From Pseudoneurospora amorphoporcata (lineage: Eukaryota; Ascomycota; Sordariomycetes; Sordariales; Sordariaceae): a stretch of 64,000 nucleotides of DNA. Both the position numbers and the translations under genes were made by a program. The notes under the pieces were generated by a model. That model ran no database searches. It was not told the DNA's origin and worked only from the letters and a program-made list of their open reading frames with translations. Numbering within the stretch: position 1 is the stretch's first letter; each line of letters begins with the position of its first letter. Shown piece by piece: positions 1-10,068 of the stretch. The stretch lies in NCBI GenBank assembly GCA_033297205.1, contig MU859094.1, positions 63,801 through 127,800 on the forward strand, written 5' to 3'.

Positions 1-374
1 GACGGTCCGGGAGACCATGACGGGCCCACCGAAGCCGGTGTCGATATCGGCGATTAGGGGCACGGATCGGTCAAGGGAGGAGAGCATGCTGGCTTGGCGG
101 ACCATGTCGTCGGCGGTGGTTAGGCCGAGGTCGGGCATTCCCAAGAGGGAGATTGCTGTGCCTGCGCCGGTCTGCTTTGTTTATTAAAAGGGGTTCAGGT
201 GCGATTGGTGCGGACTGTGAGACGGAACTAACTTACCATGTACAAGTTCTTGAAACCCTGCTGAAGACAAACTCTAGCGGAGAGACCATCTTGCACGCCG
301 GGACAGACAATGAGCTCATCCGAATCGAAGAGCTGAGCGCGGAGCCTGGCTGCTGCTTGGTTTATTCCTGCCAT
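1..374 (-). CDS. PEP mutase / isocitrate lyase superfamily enzyme, 5' part only
   Basis: The gene runs off the left edge, so only the first 103 codons are present. Exon 1 is 237-374 and starts at the ATG ending at 374 (MAGINQAAARLRAQLF). A 65-nt intron at 172-236 has a GTAAGT donor and a CAG acceptor, and exon 2 (1-171) continues in phase 0. The protein shows an N-terminal helix, then VCPGVQDGLSAR, TGAG, and the acidic metal-binding motif ADIDTGFGG at about residues 92-100. That motif corresponds to the DxDTGxG loop of 2-methylisocitrate lyase, oxaloacetase and carboxyphosphonoenolpyruvate mutase. These enzymes make or break a C-C or C-P bond next to a 2-oxo acid using Mg2+. Which substrate applies cannot be told, because the C-terminal half lies outside the window. 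Family assignment is strong, exact enzyme unknown. Confidence 0.85.
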
Positions 375-1208
375 TTTTTGTCGATTGTGAAGTGGTAGTA
401 TGGGATGAGGTGAGTAAACTTTTATGGATCAACAATTACAAGAATCGAGAGGACGGCCGATCTGTATATTATACAACATGTTTTACTAATTCAACATTGC
501 GAACATTCACCGACAACTCTCCGGGGGCATGCCAGTGGTGCGGTAGCTCTACGGCGAAGGCGCGGGATCGTTGTTGACATGATGACCCACTCACTCATTG
601 ATCTCCGCTCCGCTTTCGGAGCTCGGTTTGGGTTGTAATCAAAACTCATGCCGATTGAAAGCGGCAGGAGCGGCAAATGTAGCGTGGTGGATGGATCGTG
701 GGGAGAGCGGGGCGGGGACTCGGGATTCTTGACCAAGATCACTTTTTGGTGGCCATCAAGGTGCGCATTTTCTCTTTTGTTGTTTGTTTGTTTGTTTGTT
801 TGTTTTCTTGGATTCAGGGGTTTCTTTTGCCAAGATATCCGACTTTAGACTTAAATGTCAGGGATATCAAACTCCATGGCGCGCTCATGAACCTCTTCGG
901 TGAAGGATCATTGTTACCTCCCACACCCGTGTGTTCTCGTGGGGGAAAACATAAGGTGAGGTCGCAATGAGTTGCCGAAAGTGAGATCTCATTAATACAT
1001 ACTGTACTGTAGCCTCAACGTTCCATCGAGGCCATTTCGTGGGCTAAGAGACGAACGTCGTCCGACCCGGAAGCTTCACCTCTCCGACGATGCCAATTGC
1101 TCAAATTGTCTAGTTATTCATCTGTCGATGCGGTCAATTGATATCTTGTGAACCACTTTCTGGATTCCGATTTTGATTGCGATACATAAGCCCCAAAGAA
1201 CAACCACA
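375..1208. other. Divergent intergenic region with a TTTG microsatellite
   Basis: This non-coding stretch separates the minus-strand lyase-family gene from the plus-strand zeta-domain gene, so it should hold both promoters. The only clear structure is a (TTTG)n microsatellite at about 783-804. Short ORFs here have no recognisable product. Confidence 0.5.
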
Positions 1209-2216
1209 ATGACGACAGTCTTCCCACCCTCCTGGATCCTCACACCCTCCGCCCGCCTCGAAATCTTCACCACCCAAATCCTCCCCGCCGAACTCCAACC
1301 TTACCTCCCTTCTCCGTCCACAACAGAAGCCACCACCACCACGAACAGTCCTCGTCGTCGCCGTCCCCTCGCCATCCTGATAGTAGGCCAAACCGGCGCC
1401 GGCAAAACCCGTCTCGCACCCCTCCTCCTCCGCGCCATGACCGCTTCCCACCCCTTCCACCATCCCCCAGCGCACTTCATAGCCGACACCTACAAGACCT
1501 ACCACCCTCACTACGCATCCTGCCTCTCTCAATACCCGCCCGCCCAAGCCTCCGTGCTCGCCGGGCTGGACGCCCGCTTATGGCTACAAATGGCATGTCA
1601 GCACGCATCCGCTCATGAAATCGACGTGCTGGTTGAATCTGCTTGCAGACATCCTGACGATTTTTGTAAATTGGCCGACATCTTTCATGGACGGGGAGGG
1701 TATGTGACCAAGGTGGCGATCTTGGCGGTGCCGGAGGGGGTGAGTCGGCTGGGGTGTTTGGTTCGGTACTATAAGAAACTGCCCGAGGCGGGGTCGAGAG
1801 GGTTGCCCGTGAGACTGACGCCGAGGAGGGTGCATGATGAGAGTTATGGTGGGTTGAGGGAGGCGGCGCGGTGGGTGGATGGGGATGGACAAGATGCTGT
1901 GGATGGGGTGGTGGTGGTTAGGAGGGGGAATTTGGTGGCGTATGGGAATGAGAGGGTGGAACTTGATGGGCAAAGGAAATGGGTGAGGGAACCGGGAGCG
2001 TTGAAGACGTTGGAGATTGAGAGGGCTAGGAAGCTGTCGGAGGAGGAGAGGAGGATTGTGGAGGAGGATTTGGAGGTTCTGAGGAAGTTAGGGGATCCCA
2101 AGGTTGATGAGGAAATCGAGGCTATTCAGACACTGGTGGATGGGATTGGGGTTGGGTTTTCGGAGACTTTTCCCGAGTTGGAGCCGTTGGATGCGGATGA
2201 GTTTGTTAGGACTTAG
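1209..2216 (+). CDS. Zeta-toxin-domain P-loop kinase-like protein
   Basis: Single-exon gene of 335 codons. I start it at the ATG at 1209 (CACAATGACG context); the frame is open upstream only through non-ATG codons. A hydrophobic strand leads into a Walker A loop GQTGAGKT at residues 60-67, near-identical in form to the GQPGAGKT loop of zeta toxins. An ADTYKTYHP segment and the DVLVESACRHPDDF and YYKKLPEAG regions follow and fit the rest of the zeta fold. Bacterial zeta proteins phosphorylate UDP-N-acetylglucosamine. Fungal chromosomal versions lack an obvious antitoxin partner, and none is seen here, so a different role such as a small-molecule or nucleotide kinase is possible. The C-terminal ~100 residues are charged and helix-rich. 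The sense strand switches from C-rich to strongly G-rich near 1690, which is unusual but does not break the frame. Confidence 0.85.
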   Translation: MTTVFPPSWILTPSARLEIFTTQILPAELQPYLPSPSTTEATTTTNSPRRRRPLAILIVGQTGAGKTRLAPLLLRAMTASHPFHHPPAHFIADTYKTYHPHYASCLSQYPPAQASVLAGLDARLWLQMACQHASAHEIDVLVESACRHPDDFCKLADIFHGRGGYVTKVAILAVPEGVSRLGCLVRYYKKLPEAGSRGLPVRLTPRRVHDESYGGLREAARWVDGDGQDAVDGVVVVRRGNLVAYGNERVELDGQRKWVREPGALKTLEIERARKLSEEERRIVEEDLEVLRKLGDPKVDEEIEAIQTLVDGIGVGFSETFPELEPLDADEFVRT

Positions 2217-2918
2217 GAGTGCTTTGGGTTGGTAGTGGTGTGTACGGAAGAGGGATATCATCCATCGGTGAGTTTGACTTTGTATCGCATTACTTTCGGC
2301 CATAATCGCACGCTGGACCGTCGTCCTCCAGTGCTAGGTATTGATCTTTTTCTCTAGAGAACCATAGTGCACTTGACACTGCGCTCCGAGGAAGACTTGT
2401 GTGGTTGTCATTCCCAGGTATCGTACTTCTGTACACTTCTTCGTCGGCTATGTCACTCCTTTGGAGATCTGGAGACCTCGACGCTCATGTTTGTGTCGTC
2501 TGAACTATGCGACGGCTTTTGCAGCAAGTATTTCATCCAAACTCCGATTGTTGTGTTGTATCCCCTCTCCTGGGGTTTCGAGATATCACGTATAAGATAT
2601 CTCTAGACTTGGAAAGCTCCCCCCTTCCTCTCTATTCCTCAATTATAAAGCTGCCCGTGTACTCAGTTTCACCTTTAGGAGCTTTCTTCTACCACTACAG
2701 GTCTATCCTGATCAAGCGAACGCTGCCGTCTATCACTATCACCTCCCAATTCAACGCTAGAGATCGAATCCCTTACTGGCTCACCTCAACACCACGGATC
2801 ACCATCGCTGCCAGCATCATCATTCTTCATTATCGTTACATCTTCCCACGTTGGCCCTCGTGGAAAGATCAAGTATTTTGTCGTACACAACCTCCAAAGT
2901 TTTACATACTTGACGAAA
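2217..2918. other. Intergenic region upstream of the BRCT gene
   Basis: No gene is supported. A TATAAAG sequence lies at about 2644-2650, roughly 270 nt before the BRCT start codon, with pyrimidine-rich stretches on both sides; it may be part of that gene's promoter. An overlapping 152-codon reading frame runs into the BRCT gene in another frame and looks like chance. Confidence 0.4.
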
Positions 2919-3131
2919 ATGCCCAGAGGCAAATCAGGCACTGGACGCCTCAAGCCGATCTTTAGGGGGCTCAACATAGCCATCTCCGGAATCTTTGACG
3001 GCCAATGGACGGACGCAAAGATTTCCCATTGGGTCAGTCTCCGAGCCGGCACGTTTAGCCGGCGGATGAGTGAAGACGTGACACATTTTATCTGCACGGA
3101 GGAGGAATTCGACAAGAAGGGACCCAAAGGT

Positions 3132-3169
<38 letters not shown>

Positions 3170-4549
3170 GTTATTCGGATGAGTCAGGGTCCCATTCGCA
3201 GACATAGATGGCACACATGGTTACTGGAAAATGTTTTTGGTTCCTATGCTAGGAAGCAGAAGATGATGATGATGATGCTGACATACCCGGTTCACATTAG
3301 TCAAAGCAGCACTTGCACGGGCGTACAAGAAGGACAAGAAATGCTATATCGTCTCTTTTGACTGGCTTGAGGATTCGCTCTTCGGAAACAAGCGGCTGCC
3401 CGAGGACGAGTACTCACATGTGGCGTCTCTAAAGGCCTTGCGGGAAAAGGCAAGATTGGAGAGGAAGATGGCGAAGGGAGTCGAGGAGGAGGATAGGGCT
3501 GTGAATGAGAGTAAGTCTGGCCTGTGATTAATGGCCAGACCTCATGATGGACTAACTAACAAGTGTTTTCAAATCAGACTTCTACCATGTCTACTGGGAT
3601 CCCACCGACCTCTTCCAGTACAACATTACCCTTTTCCGAGACGATGAGAAGATGGGCATCACTGGTGAGAGATACGTGGTCAAGGTGAGCCTTCAATGCT
3701 AGAGGATCCCCATTTGCGTCTGACAACAGCATCTTGGACATTCCTTTTTCGTGTCAAAAGACCACTAACATCAAGAAAGCTGCACGAATCTAACGCGCTC
3801 CCTCATCTCTACCAAGTGGCTGTCAGATACTACAAAAGCAAAAATGACACCAAGCCTAAGCTCCACCGACTCTCTGAAACCCCGGGTGACTTTCAGCGGG
3901 AATACGACTCCTTCAAGCGGTTTTTTAAGATCAAGGTCGGATACCCATGGGACGAGAGATTGGTCAGGGGCGTGGGAAGTTTGGGCGCAAACTTCTTTTC
4001 TTATCAGCCACCGGTGAGTTTGCTTCTTTGCCATCTTGGGATACCACGACTACCTATGCACCAGAGAACTAACGGAGAATGTGGTCTGAAAAGACGGGTG
4101 GGAAGCCAGTTGGTTGGGTCCCAGAGGCATACATCCCCAAGGAGCCAACTACGCCTCCCGAGGCAGACGTTAACAACACCAGCTCGGAGTTCGCGTCGAG
4201 TAATCAAACTGTTTTGGTACCATCCGGCTCCGAAGCTGATGTTAACGCCGGCTTGGAATCCATGCCCAGCGCTCAACCTACATCTACTTTGGTGCCCGAC
4301 TGTGAAGTTACTCGAGAGGAAGTACCTACCAGTTCCTCCTCGCAGGAAGGAAGTCAAGACCAAACGCAACAGAACGATCAAAGTCAGCAGCACCATGACG
4401 AGTCTCATACGTCCCAGCATGACACACATGAGGAGGTTCTCGAGACAGCAACAGAGAATGCACTTCCCACACAAGATGGAGAAGCCACCGGGGACAACGC
4501 AACAGTCAACGACTTGCCAGTGTCGGATGGTAAGACACAGGTTGTCTAG
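2919..4549 (+). CDS. BRCT-domain protein (possible WGR-like second domain)
   Basis: Five exons, 2919-3129, 3301-3510, 3578-3684, 3780-4013 and 4094-4549, join in frame to give 405 aa. Exons 1-2 encode a BRCT domain: IFRGLNIAISGIF, then a THFIC strand, and the hallmark CYIVSFDWLEDSL with its conserved Trp at about residue 95. BRCT domains bind phosphopeptides or DNA ends in damage signalling. Residues about 140-255 (FYHVYWDP, YNITLF, YVVKLHE, YYKSK) resemble the WGR-type module seen beside BRCT domains in PARP-like proteins, but this match is weak. No ADP-ribosyltransferase domain follows. The C-terminal ~150 residues are acidic and Ser/Thr/Gln-rich, probably disordered. Intron 1 contains a run of 34 T directly after the donor. 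The last acceptor at 4093 was chosen because it alone keeps the frame and sits ~20 nt after an ACTAAC branch site. Confidence 0.8.
3135..3168 (+). repeat. Poly(T) tract of 34 nt inside intron 1
   Basis: An uninterrupted T34 begins right after the GTGAG donor of the BRCT gene's first intron. Confidence 0.95.
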
Positions 4550-5127
4550 GTACATATCCAAACGCAATTTGACACCGAAGGTTACCTAGGTAGCTAGCAA
4601 ATGGGAATGACGGACGACGACGGGACACTTTCAAACGACGACGCGAAGCCTTGCGTGATGGAGCTGACTCTTAAGAGCTGTTGTTGTTCGTGGCAAACAT
4701 GTTTCGAATTCTTTTGGGATGGATGACTGGGAAGGAAAATGGGATATCGTCGAACCATTTGTTGGACACATCGATGTCATCTTGTCCATTGAAAAAAGAG
4801 AATGAGGAATCATATCACCAACCGTTCGTTGCACATCAAGAAACGAGTCTGCAAGCGGTAAATCGCAAGACGGAACATTCATACCCGCGGCCTTCGGACA
4901 TTCAGCCTCCAGGCAAACAGGTTCTCAAGGGGTCACCATCAGAGAGGTACAAATACCCCAGCACCCACACCCAAGCTTAGGAAGATGTCGAATCCTTTCA
5001 GCACCACCATCAGTATCACATTCATTCCCATACAAGTAAAAACCACAGTTACATCTTACTCAAACACAACTTCCACTTTCCAACAAACCAACCAACCACC
5101 CAAAAAAAAAAAAAAAAAAAAGCCAAA
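4550..5127. other. Intergenic region ending in a poly(A) leader
   Basis: No gene is supported between the BRCT gene and the small ORF. The last part probably forms the small gene's 5' leader. It holds an A20 tract at 5102-5121 that ends only six bases before the ATG at 5128. Confidence 0.45.
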
Positions 5128-5352
5128 ATGTCCCCCACTATCTCCAACACCATTTTCACATCCACTTTCGCTACCGACACTGAGCAGCAGCCCAAGGAGA
5201 CCGTCTCCGCCCCTGTCCAAACCACTTCCACTACTACCACCACCGCCACCACCACCAATGAGCCTTCTCAGCTCGCCGCCGCCGCCGCTGTGGCAGAGAA
5301 GGAGAAGAAGAAGGAAGAGGCCAAGGAGGGCGACAAGGAAGCCCCTCAGTAA
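5128..5352 (+). CDS. Small low-complexity protein, 74 aa
   Basis: A short ORF with a good start context (GCCAAAATGTCC). The protein has a Ser/Thr-rich N-terminal half, a run of Thr and Ala, and a charged Lys/Glu-rich end. It has no signal peptide or membrane segment and no domain I recognise. The third codon positions are strongly C-rich, as in expressed genes of this window, which favours a real gene. The 20-A tract just before the start is unusual. It might be a single-exon small protein or a false call in low-complexity DNA. Confidence 0.5.
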   Translation: MSPTISNTIFTSTFATDTEQQPKETVSAPVQTTSTTTTTATTTNEPSQLAAAAAVAEKEKKKEEAKEGDKEAPQ

Positions 5353-5853
5353 GGGCTGGTAGCGACTCAACCTACCATGAAACCCATGAATGACGACAAT
5401 ACACAGTATTCGAGGAAGGAAGAGATTTCAGCTTAATGGTTCGATATATCAGTTAGACATAACCCGGGCCGGCCGGTATTGGACTTTAGGTAACTGCCGC
5501 GAGATGTGAAAGGGATGTGTTGCGCAGGAAGGGAGAAAGGGGGTGGATGGAGGTCTGTGAAGCGGGAACTGAGGTATTAAATGGGGAAAGAAGAAAAGAC
5601 AGGCGGATGGTCCCAACTCTCCCAAGGGGCGATATGAGAAAGGTGTGTGTGGTACATACGTTGGGATTTCAGCTTTTGCTTGGGTACTCTCTTACTTGGA
5701 ACGATTTAAGAGGGTCGTAAGGGTAGCAATGGAGGAGGTATCGGGGGAAGTGTCCGGAACTTCCTGAGCGTGATGGGCCGTGATAGTTTAGTCCATTAAG
5801 TATAGCGATGAATTACTATTTCCTCAACACCCCTCTCCCTCTTCGCCCCCCTC
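5353..5853. other. Intergenic region
   Basis: This lies between the small ORF and the 3' end of Use1, so it mainly carries 3' untranslated sequence of both. I see no motif or gene. Confidence 0.4.
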
Positions 5854-7089
5854 TCAAAACCGCAACTTGGGCAACACAAAAACCACCACCAATAGCAGAA
5901 TCATCAAGGCGTAAATATATGCAAAGAGCATCATCCTCCCCCACCACCCTTCCCCTTCCGTCATCCTCTGCAACGTGCTCATCCTGCCCGTCACTTTGGT
6001 CATCCCTTGCTCCGTCTTATTCATGCCCTCTCCCGCCCTCGCCAGCGTCTCCTTATCTTCCTCCAGATATGACGAAAACGCCTGGGAGGAGGCCTTCAGC
6101 TCGGTGGCGAGCTTGAGGATGGACTCGGAGAGGGCATCTTGCTCGGCTCGCTGGGTGTCGAGGATGGCTTCGGCGGTGGCGGAGATGGTTCCTGGTTGTT
6201 GTGATGAGGTTGTCGTTGTTGTTGAGGGCGGGAGGAGGGAGGAGGATGTTGTGAGTGCTGTGTTTGACTTTTCGTTGGTTGCAACGTCGTTGTCGTTGTT
6301 ATGGTTGGGCTGTCGGCGGGGGCGGATTATTTGGGTGGTGGTTGTTTCGGGGTATGAGTGCTTTTCTGAGAGGGGATCAGGTTGTTGATTCCTTGCCTCT
6401 TCGGTTTCTTGGCTTGCCCCGTTCTTTTCGTTCCAGTCCTGGTCGTGTGGCTGTTGTCCCTTTTCTTGGGTAATCGATGCCTCCCCTGCTACCTGGTCCT
6501 GGTCATCGCCCCAACCGTGCTCTTCCTCCTCCTCCTCGTCGTCGAGTACAGGCGCACTGGGTGATTTGTTGGAGTCGAGGCTTTCACTTGGTGTGGCTAT
6601 TATGTCGGCAAGGATATCTTCACTGTCGGACGTATCTTCCGCATTATCAGCCTCCGCTCCGTTCCTGCTAGCCTCTTCTGCTGCAGCGATCTCGGCCAGG
6701 TCGCTCAATCGGTCCTTGAGTTGTTCGATGATGTCTCGCTTCCTTATCAAGTCGGACTGGATTTCGTTCTTGCGGACATGGATCTTGACCCCTAATGCCT
6801 CCTGCTCTAGCTTGGTGAGGAGTGACTGGGCATATTTGATGTTCTGCAAAAGGTATATGTATGTTAGCGACGTTGAGCAAGAACCGTAGGGCCCCGGGCG
6901 GCTTCATACTGCTTGGGCCTTCTCCCTTTCGTACTCGCTTGCCCGTAGTCTGGATTCGCGCTCGGCGTCGGCGCGCAGGATAGTTTGTTGGAGGCGGTTG
7001 AGAAGTCGGGTCAAATCCGTCAGGGGATCGGCTGGGCGCGCAACCGGCGCAACGCCTGTTGTCGTTAACCCTGGAATATATCGAACCAT
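5854..7089 (-). CDS. use1: Use1-like ER SNARE
   Basis: Two exons on the minus strand, 6910-7089 and 5854-6843, give 389 aa. The intron at 6844-6909 has GTATGA and GCAG ends with a GCTAAC branch. The N-terminal part (about residues 25-110) is helical, with LTRLLNRL and KYAQSLLTKLEQEA. A disordered, acidic Ser/Thr/Gln-rich centre follows. Residues ~280-360 form the SNARE coiled coil (AEQDALSESILKLATELK, YLEEDKETLARA). A single C-terminal transmembrane helix (LMILLLVVVFVLPKLRF) ends the protein. This order matches Use1, the Qc-type SNARE that works with Sec20 and Ufe1 in Golgi-to-ER retrograde fusion, anchored in the ER membrane with its bulk in the cytosol. The start ATG at 7089 has an ACACAATGG context. 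The middle region is longer than in animal Use1. Confidence 0.8.
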
Positions 7090-7598
7090 TGTGTATGTTG
7101 TGATGATGTGTAATTGTTGCCATGCCAAAAGTGATTGATGACCAGGAGGACATTGATGGACAAATGTCCTGAGCTTGGGCCTTCCGTTGACATCAGTGCA
7201 AGAGCTTGATCGGCTCAGTCAACCCTAACCCCTGCCGTAAGACACCAACCTCGTCCCTTTCACGACATGGAATTGTGCAACTAGACGGCAACAACTATCA
7301 AACGGTTTGGGATATTATCGACAGACTTTAATATTAGACTCATGCCATAGTTTACTATTGGGACAATTACAACAAACATGCACAACAGACAACATCTGCC
7401 GTCGATGGAAACCGTAAGGGGGTCCACGGACTTACACCAAGAGGGTTAGGGTCCAGCTCTTATCGATTGCTCTCTCATGTATCACAAACCGAGGAAACGG
7501 GATGAAGGCTCCCACTAAACCAAGAGCTTAAATATTTCATCAGTTTCTTCACGGGGCAAACAATTGAGCCCAATTGCTCACCTACCGGCCACCACACC
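7090..7598. other. Divergent promoter region of use1 and the NDUFAF7 gene
   Basis: About 0.5 kb separates the two divergent start codons. No ORF is convincing and no specific regulatory motif stands out. Confidence 0.4.
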
Positions 7599-9535
7599 AT
7601 GTCCCGGCTGGCCGTGACTCGTGCGCTGCGGGCCACCATCTTATCGAGGCCACAGCTCCCCAGGACCCCATCTTTTAGAAACAGGGCTCCTCCCCTCCCA
7701 TTTTTGGCCAACTACACCCGCCGCAACCTATCAACAACCGCTCGTCGTTTGAAGGACGACGACCTAGATGAGAGAAAATGGTCAACTCCTCTGGCAAAAC
7801 AGCTGGCTGAGGCCATCACAGTATGTCAAAAGAGGTCGTCAGAAAACTACAACATAATTAAATGTACTAACATCAGTATAGGCAACCGGTCCAGTGCCGT
7901 TGGCCAGTTTCATGCGCATGTGTCTAACTGGCGACGTTGGCGGTTACTACACGGGCGCCATTGGGAAATCCGAGCAGAACCGTGATCAGTTCGGTGCCGC
8001 AGGCGACTTTGTCACTTCGCCCGAGATCTCCCAAGTCTTTGGTGAGCTTTGCGGGCTTTGGTATGTCACCGAATGGCTGGCCCAAGGACGTCCAAGTAAA
8101 GGGGTCGAGCTCATCGAGGTCGGTCCCGGCCGTGGTACCTTGATGGATGATATGCTTCGGGTATGTCACTCACTCCTCACCATATGTATCCTCATGAAGA
8201 TCAGACCTTGCTAATGATAGTGTGACATCAGACAATACAAAACTTCCCAGAGATGGCCAAGAGCATCGATGCTGTTTACCTGGTCGAAGCCAGTCCCCAG
8301 CTCAGAATCGCCCAGAAGAACCTGCTATGCGGAGAAGACGCGGCCATGAGTGAGTCCAAGGTCGGCTATCATAGCCACTGCAAGTACGGCGACATTCCCA
8401 TCGTCTGGACCGAGACCATCAAGTCCATCCCCTATGGTATGTCATCATGTCTCTTCACACTTCCCCATCTCCCCTTTCTGTCACAAACCAAACTGACATC
8501 CTCATCTTACCATACTCAACAGACCCCGAGAAAACCCCCTTCATAATGGCCCACGAATTCTTCGACGCCCTCCCCATCCACGCCTTCCAACTAGTCGAAA
8601 TCCCTCCGGCTCCTTCCAGCCCCTCTCCCCCCGGCGGCGGTGAATCCTCCCCCATAGCAACCATCACCACCTCGGGCCCCAAGCAGCACAAGCAGCCCCA
8701 TAGGAAATCCACATCCACAGACGGCAGCACCCCAGGTCCAACCCTCGAATGGCGCGAACTCCTCGTCTCCCCCACACCCCCCTTTTCCACCCACGCCTCC
8801 CTCCGCACGCCCGCCTCTCAAAACCCCCACTTGACCCCTCCTCCCGATTTCCAACTAACCCTCTCCCCCTCTCCCACGCGCCACTCCCTTCACCTCCCCG
8901 ACTTATCCCCCCGCTACCGCGCCATCAAAACCGCCGCCGCCTCCTCCTCCCAGAAACCCCTCCCCGACGGTTCTTCTGCCCGAGGAGCAGGTGCCCTGGT
9001 CGAAATCTCCCCCGACACGTACCTCTTCGCCGCCGACTTCGCCACCCGCATCGGCGGCTCCCCCGCCCACCCCAAGCCCTCGCCCCGCGGCGCCGCTTTG
9101 GTTCTAGACTATGGTCCGGGCGACGGATCCGTGCCCGTCAATTCCCTAAGGGGCATCCGGAAACATCACTTCGTCAGCCCCTTCGCCGAGCCGGGCCTGA
9201 CGGACCTGAGCGCCGACGTGGACTTTAGCGCCATTGCCGAGGCGGCGGTGAATGCGAGCGAGGGCGTCGAGGTGCATGGCCCTGTGGAGCAGGGCTGGTT
9301 GTTGGAGGGGATGGGGGGAAGGGAGAGGGTGGAGAGTTTGGTTAGGGCTAGGTTGGCGAGTCGACCTGAGGGAGAAGAAAAGGAGAGATTTGTGAGGGAT
9401 TTGAAAAAGAGTTGGGAAAGATTGGTGGATCGGGGGCCGAATGGGATGGGGAGGATATACAAGGCTTTGGCGATTGTGCCCGAAAATGATGGGCGGAGAA
9501 GGCCGGTTGGGTTTGGGGGGGATGTTGTCATGTGA
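7599..9535 (+). CDS. NDUFAF7-like mitochondrial arginine methyltransferase
   Basis: Four exons, 7599-7820, 7882-8160, 8232-8436 and 8523-9535, join in frame to 572 aa. The first ~50 residues are Arg-rich without acidic residues (RRNLSTTARR), a mitochondrial presequence. The mature part shows FMRMCLTGDVGGYY, GDFVTSPEISQVFGELCG and VELIEVGPGRGTLMDDML (the SAM-binding loop), then MAHEFFDALPIHAFQ. These are signatures of the MidA/NDUFAF7 (formerly DUF185) family. That enzyme dimethylates an Arg of the complex I 49-kDa subunit during early assembly in the matrix. The protein is about 130 residues longer than human NDUFAF7, mainly by Pro/Ser-rich insertions after residue ~260. The gene converges on coronin. 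A dedicated complex I role fits a complex-I-containing mould; strong family call. Confidence 0.9.
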
Positions 9536-10068
9536 ATTTGTTTAGCTTCCAAGTGTCCTGAATCCAGCCAGGCTAGGTTAGTTTGTGTCATAGTATCGAG
9601 AAATTGAGGATAAAGAGTTTTTCATGAATGGCAGTATATATATCCATATCCATATCCTACCAAGCTAGCTAGATAGCTTCGCTACCCTATATAAACAAAT
9701 CGGGAGAAAGAGCTCAATGCTAACATTATACGCAGTACAGCATGAACAAGTGTTGAAAAATTAGTTACTATAGAACTCCATAGACACCAATTGCTGAACG
9801 CTTTCCCTTGCTTGCCTTGGCTATGCACGTTTTCCTTCCTCTTCTTCTTCTTCAAGTCGGTTGCTTTTCGTTCGTTTCATTCCAACCTTTGAAGCTACCA
9901 AGTACCATCGTCGTTCCAATCATCCATCCTTCCTTCATCCATCCCATCCCCTTACGTGGTGTCCAACAATTACTTACCCCAACAACCAACAACCTTGACT
10001 TCTCATTATAACTCTGGCGAAAGACATGTATGTTCAAGGACTGGACCAAAAATTCAAAACTCGGACTC
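9536..10068. other. Convergent intergenic region
   Basis: This holds the 3' ends of the NDUFAF7 and coronin genes. It is AT-richer than its neighbours with short tandem words (TATATCCATATCC near 9635, CCATCCTTCATCC near 9925). No gene is seen. Confidence 0.4.

Noticed and set aside
2507..2965. Plus-strand ORF of 152 codons overlapping the BRCT start
   Set aside because: It overlaps a better-supported gene in another frame and shows no domain.
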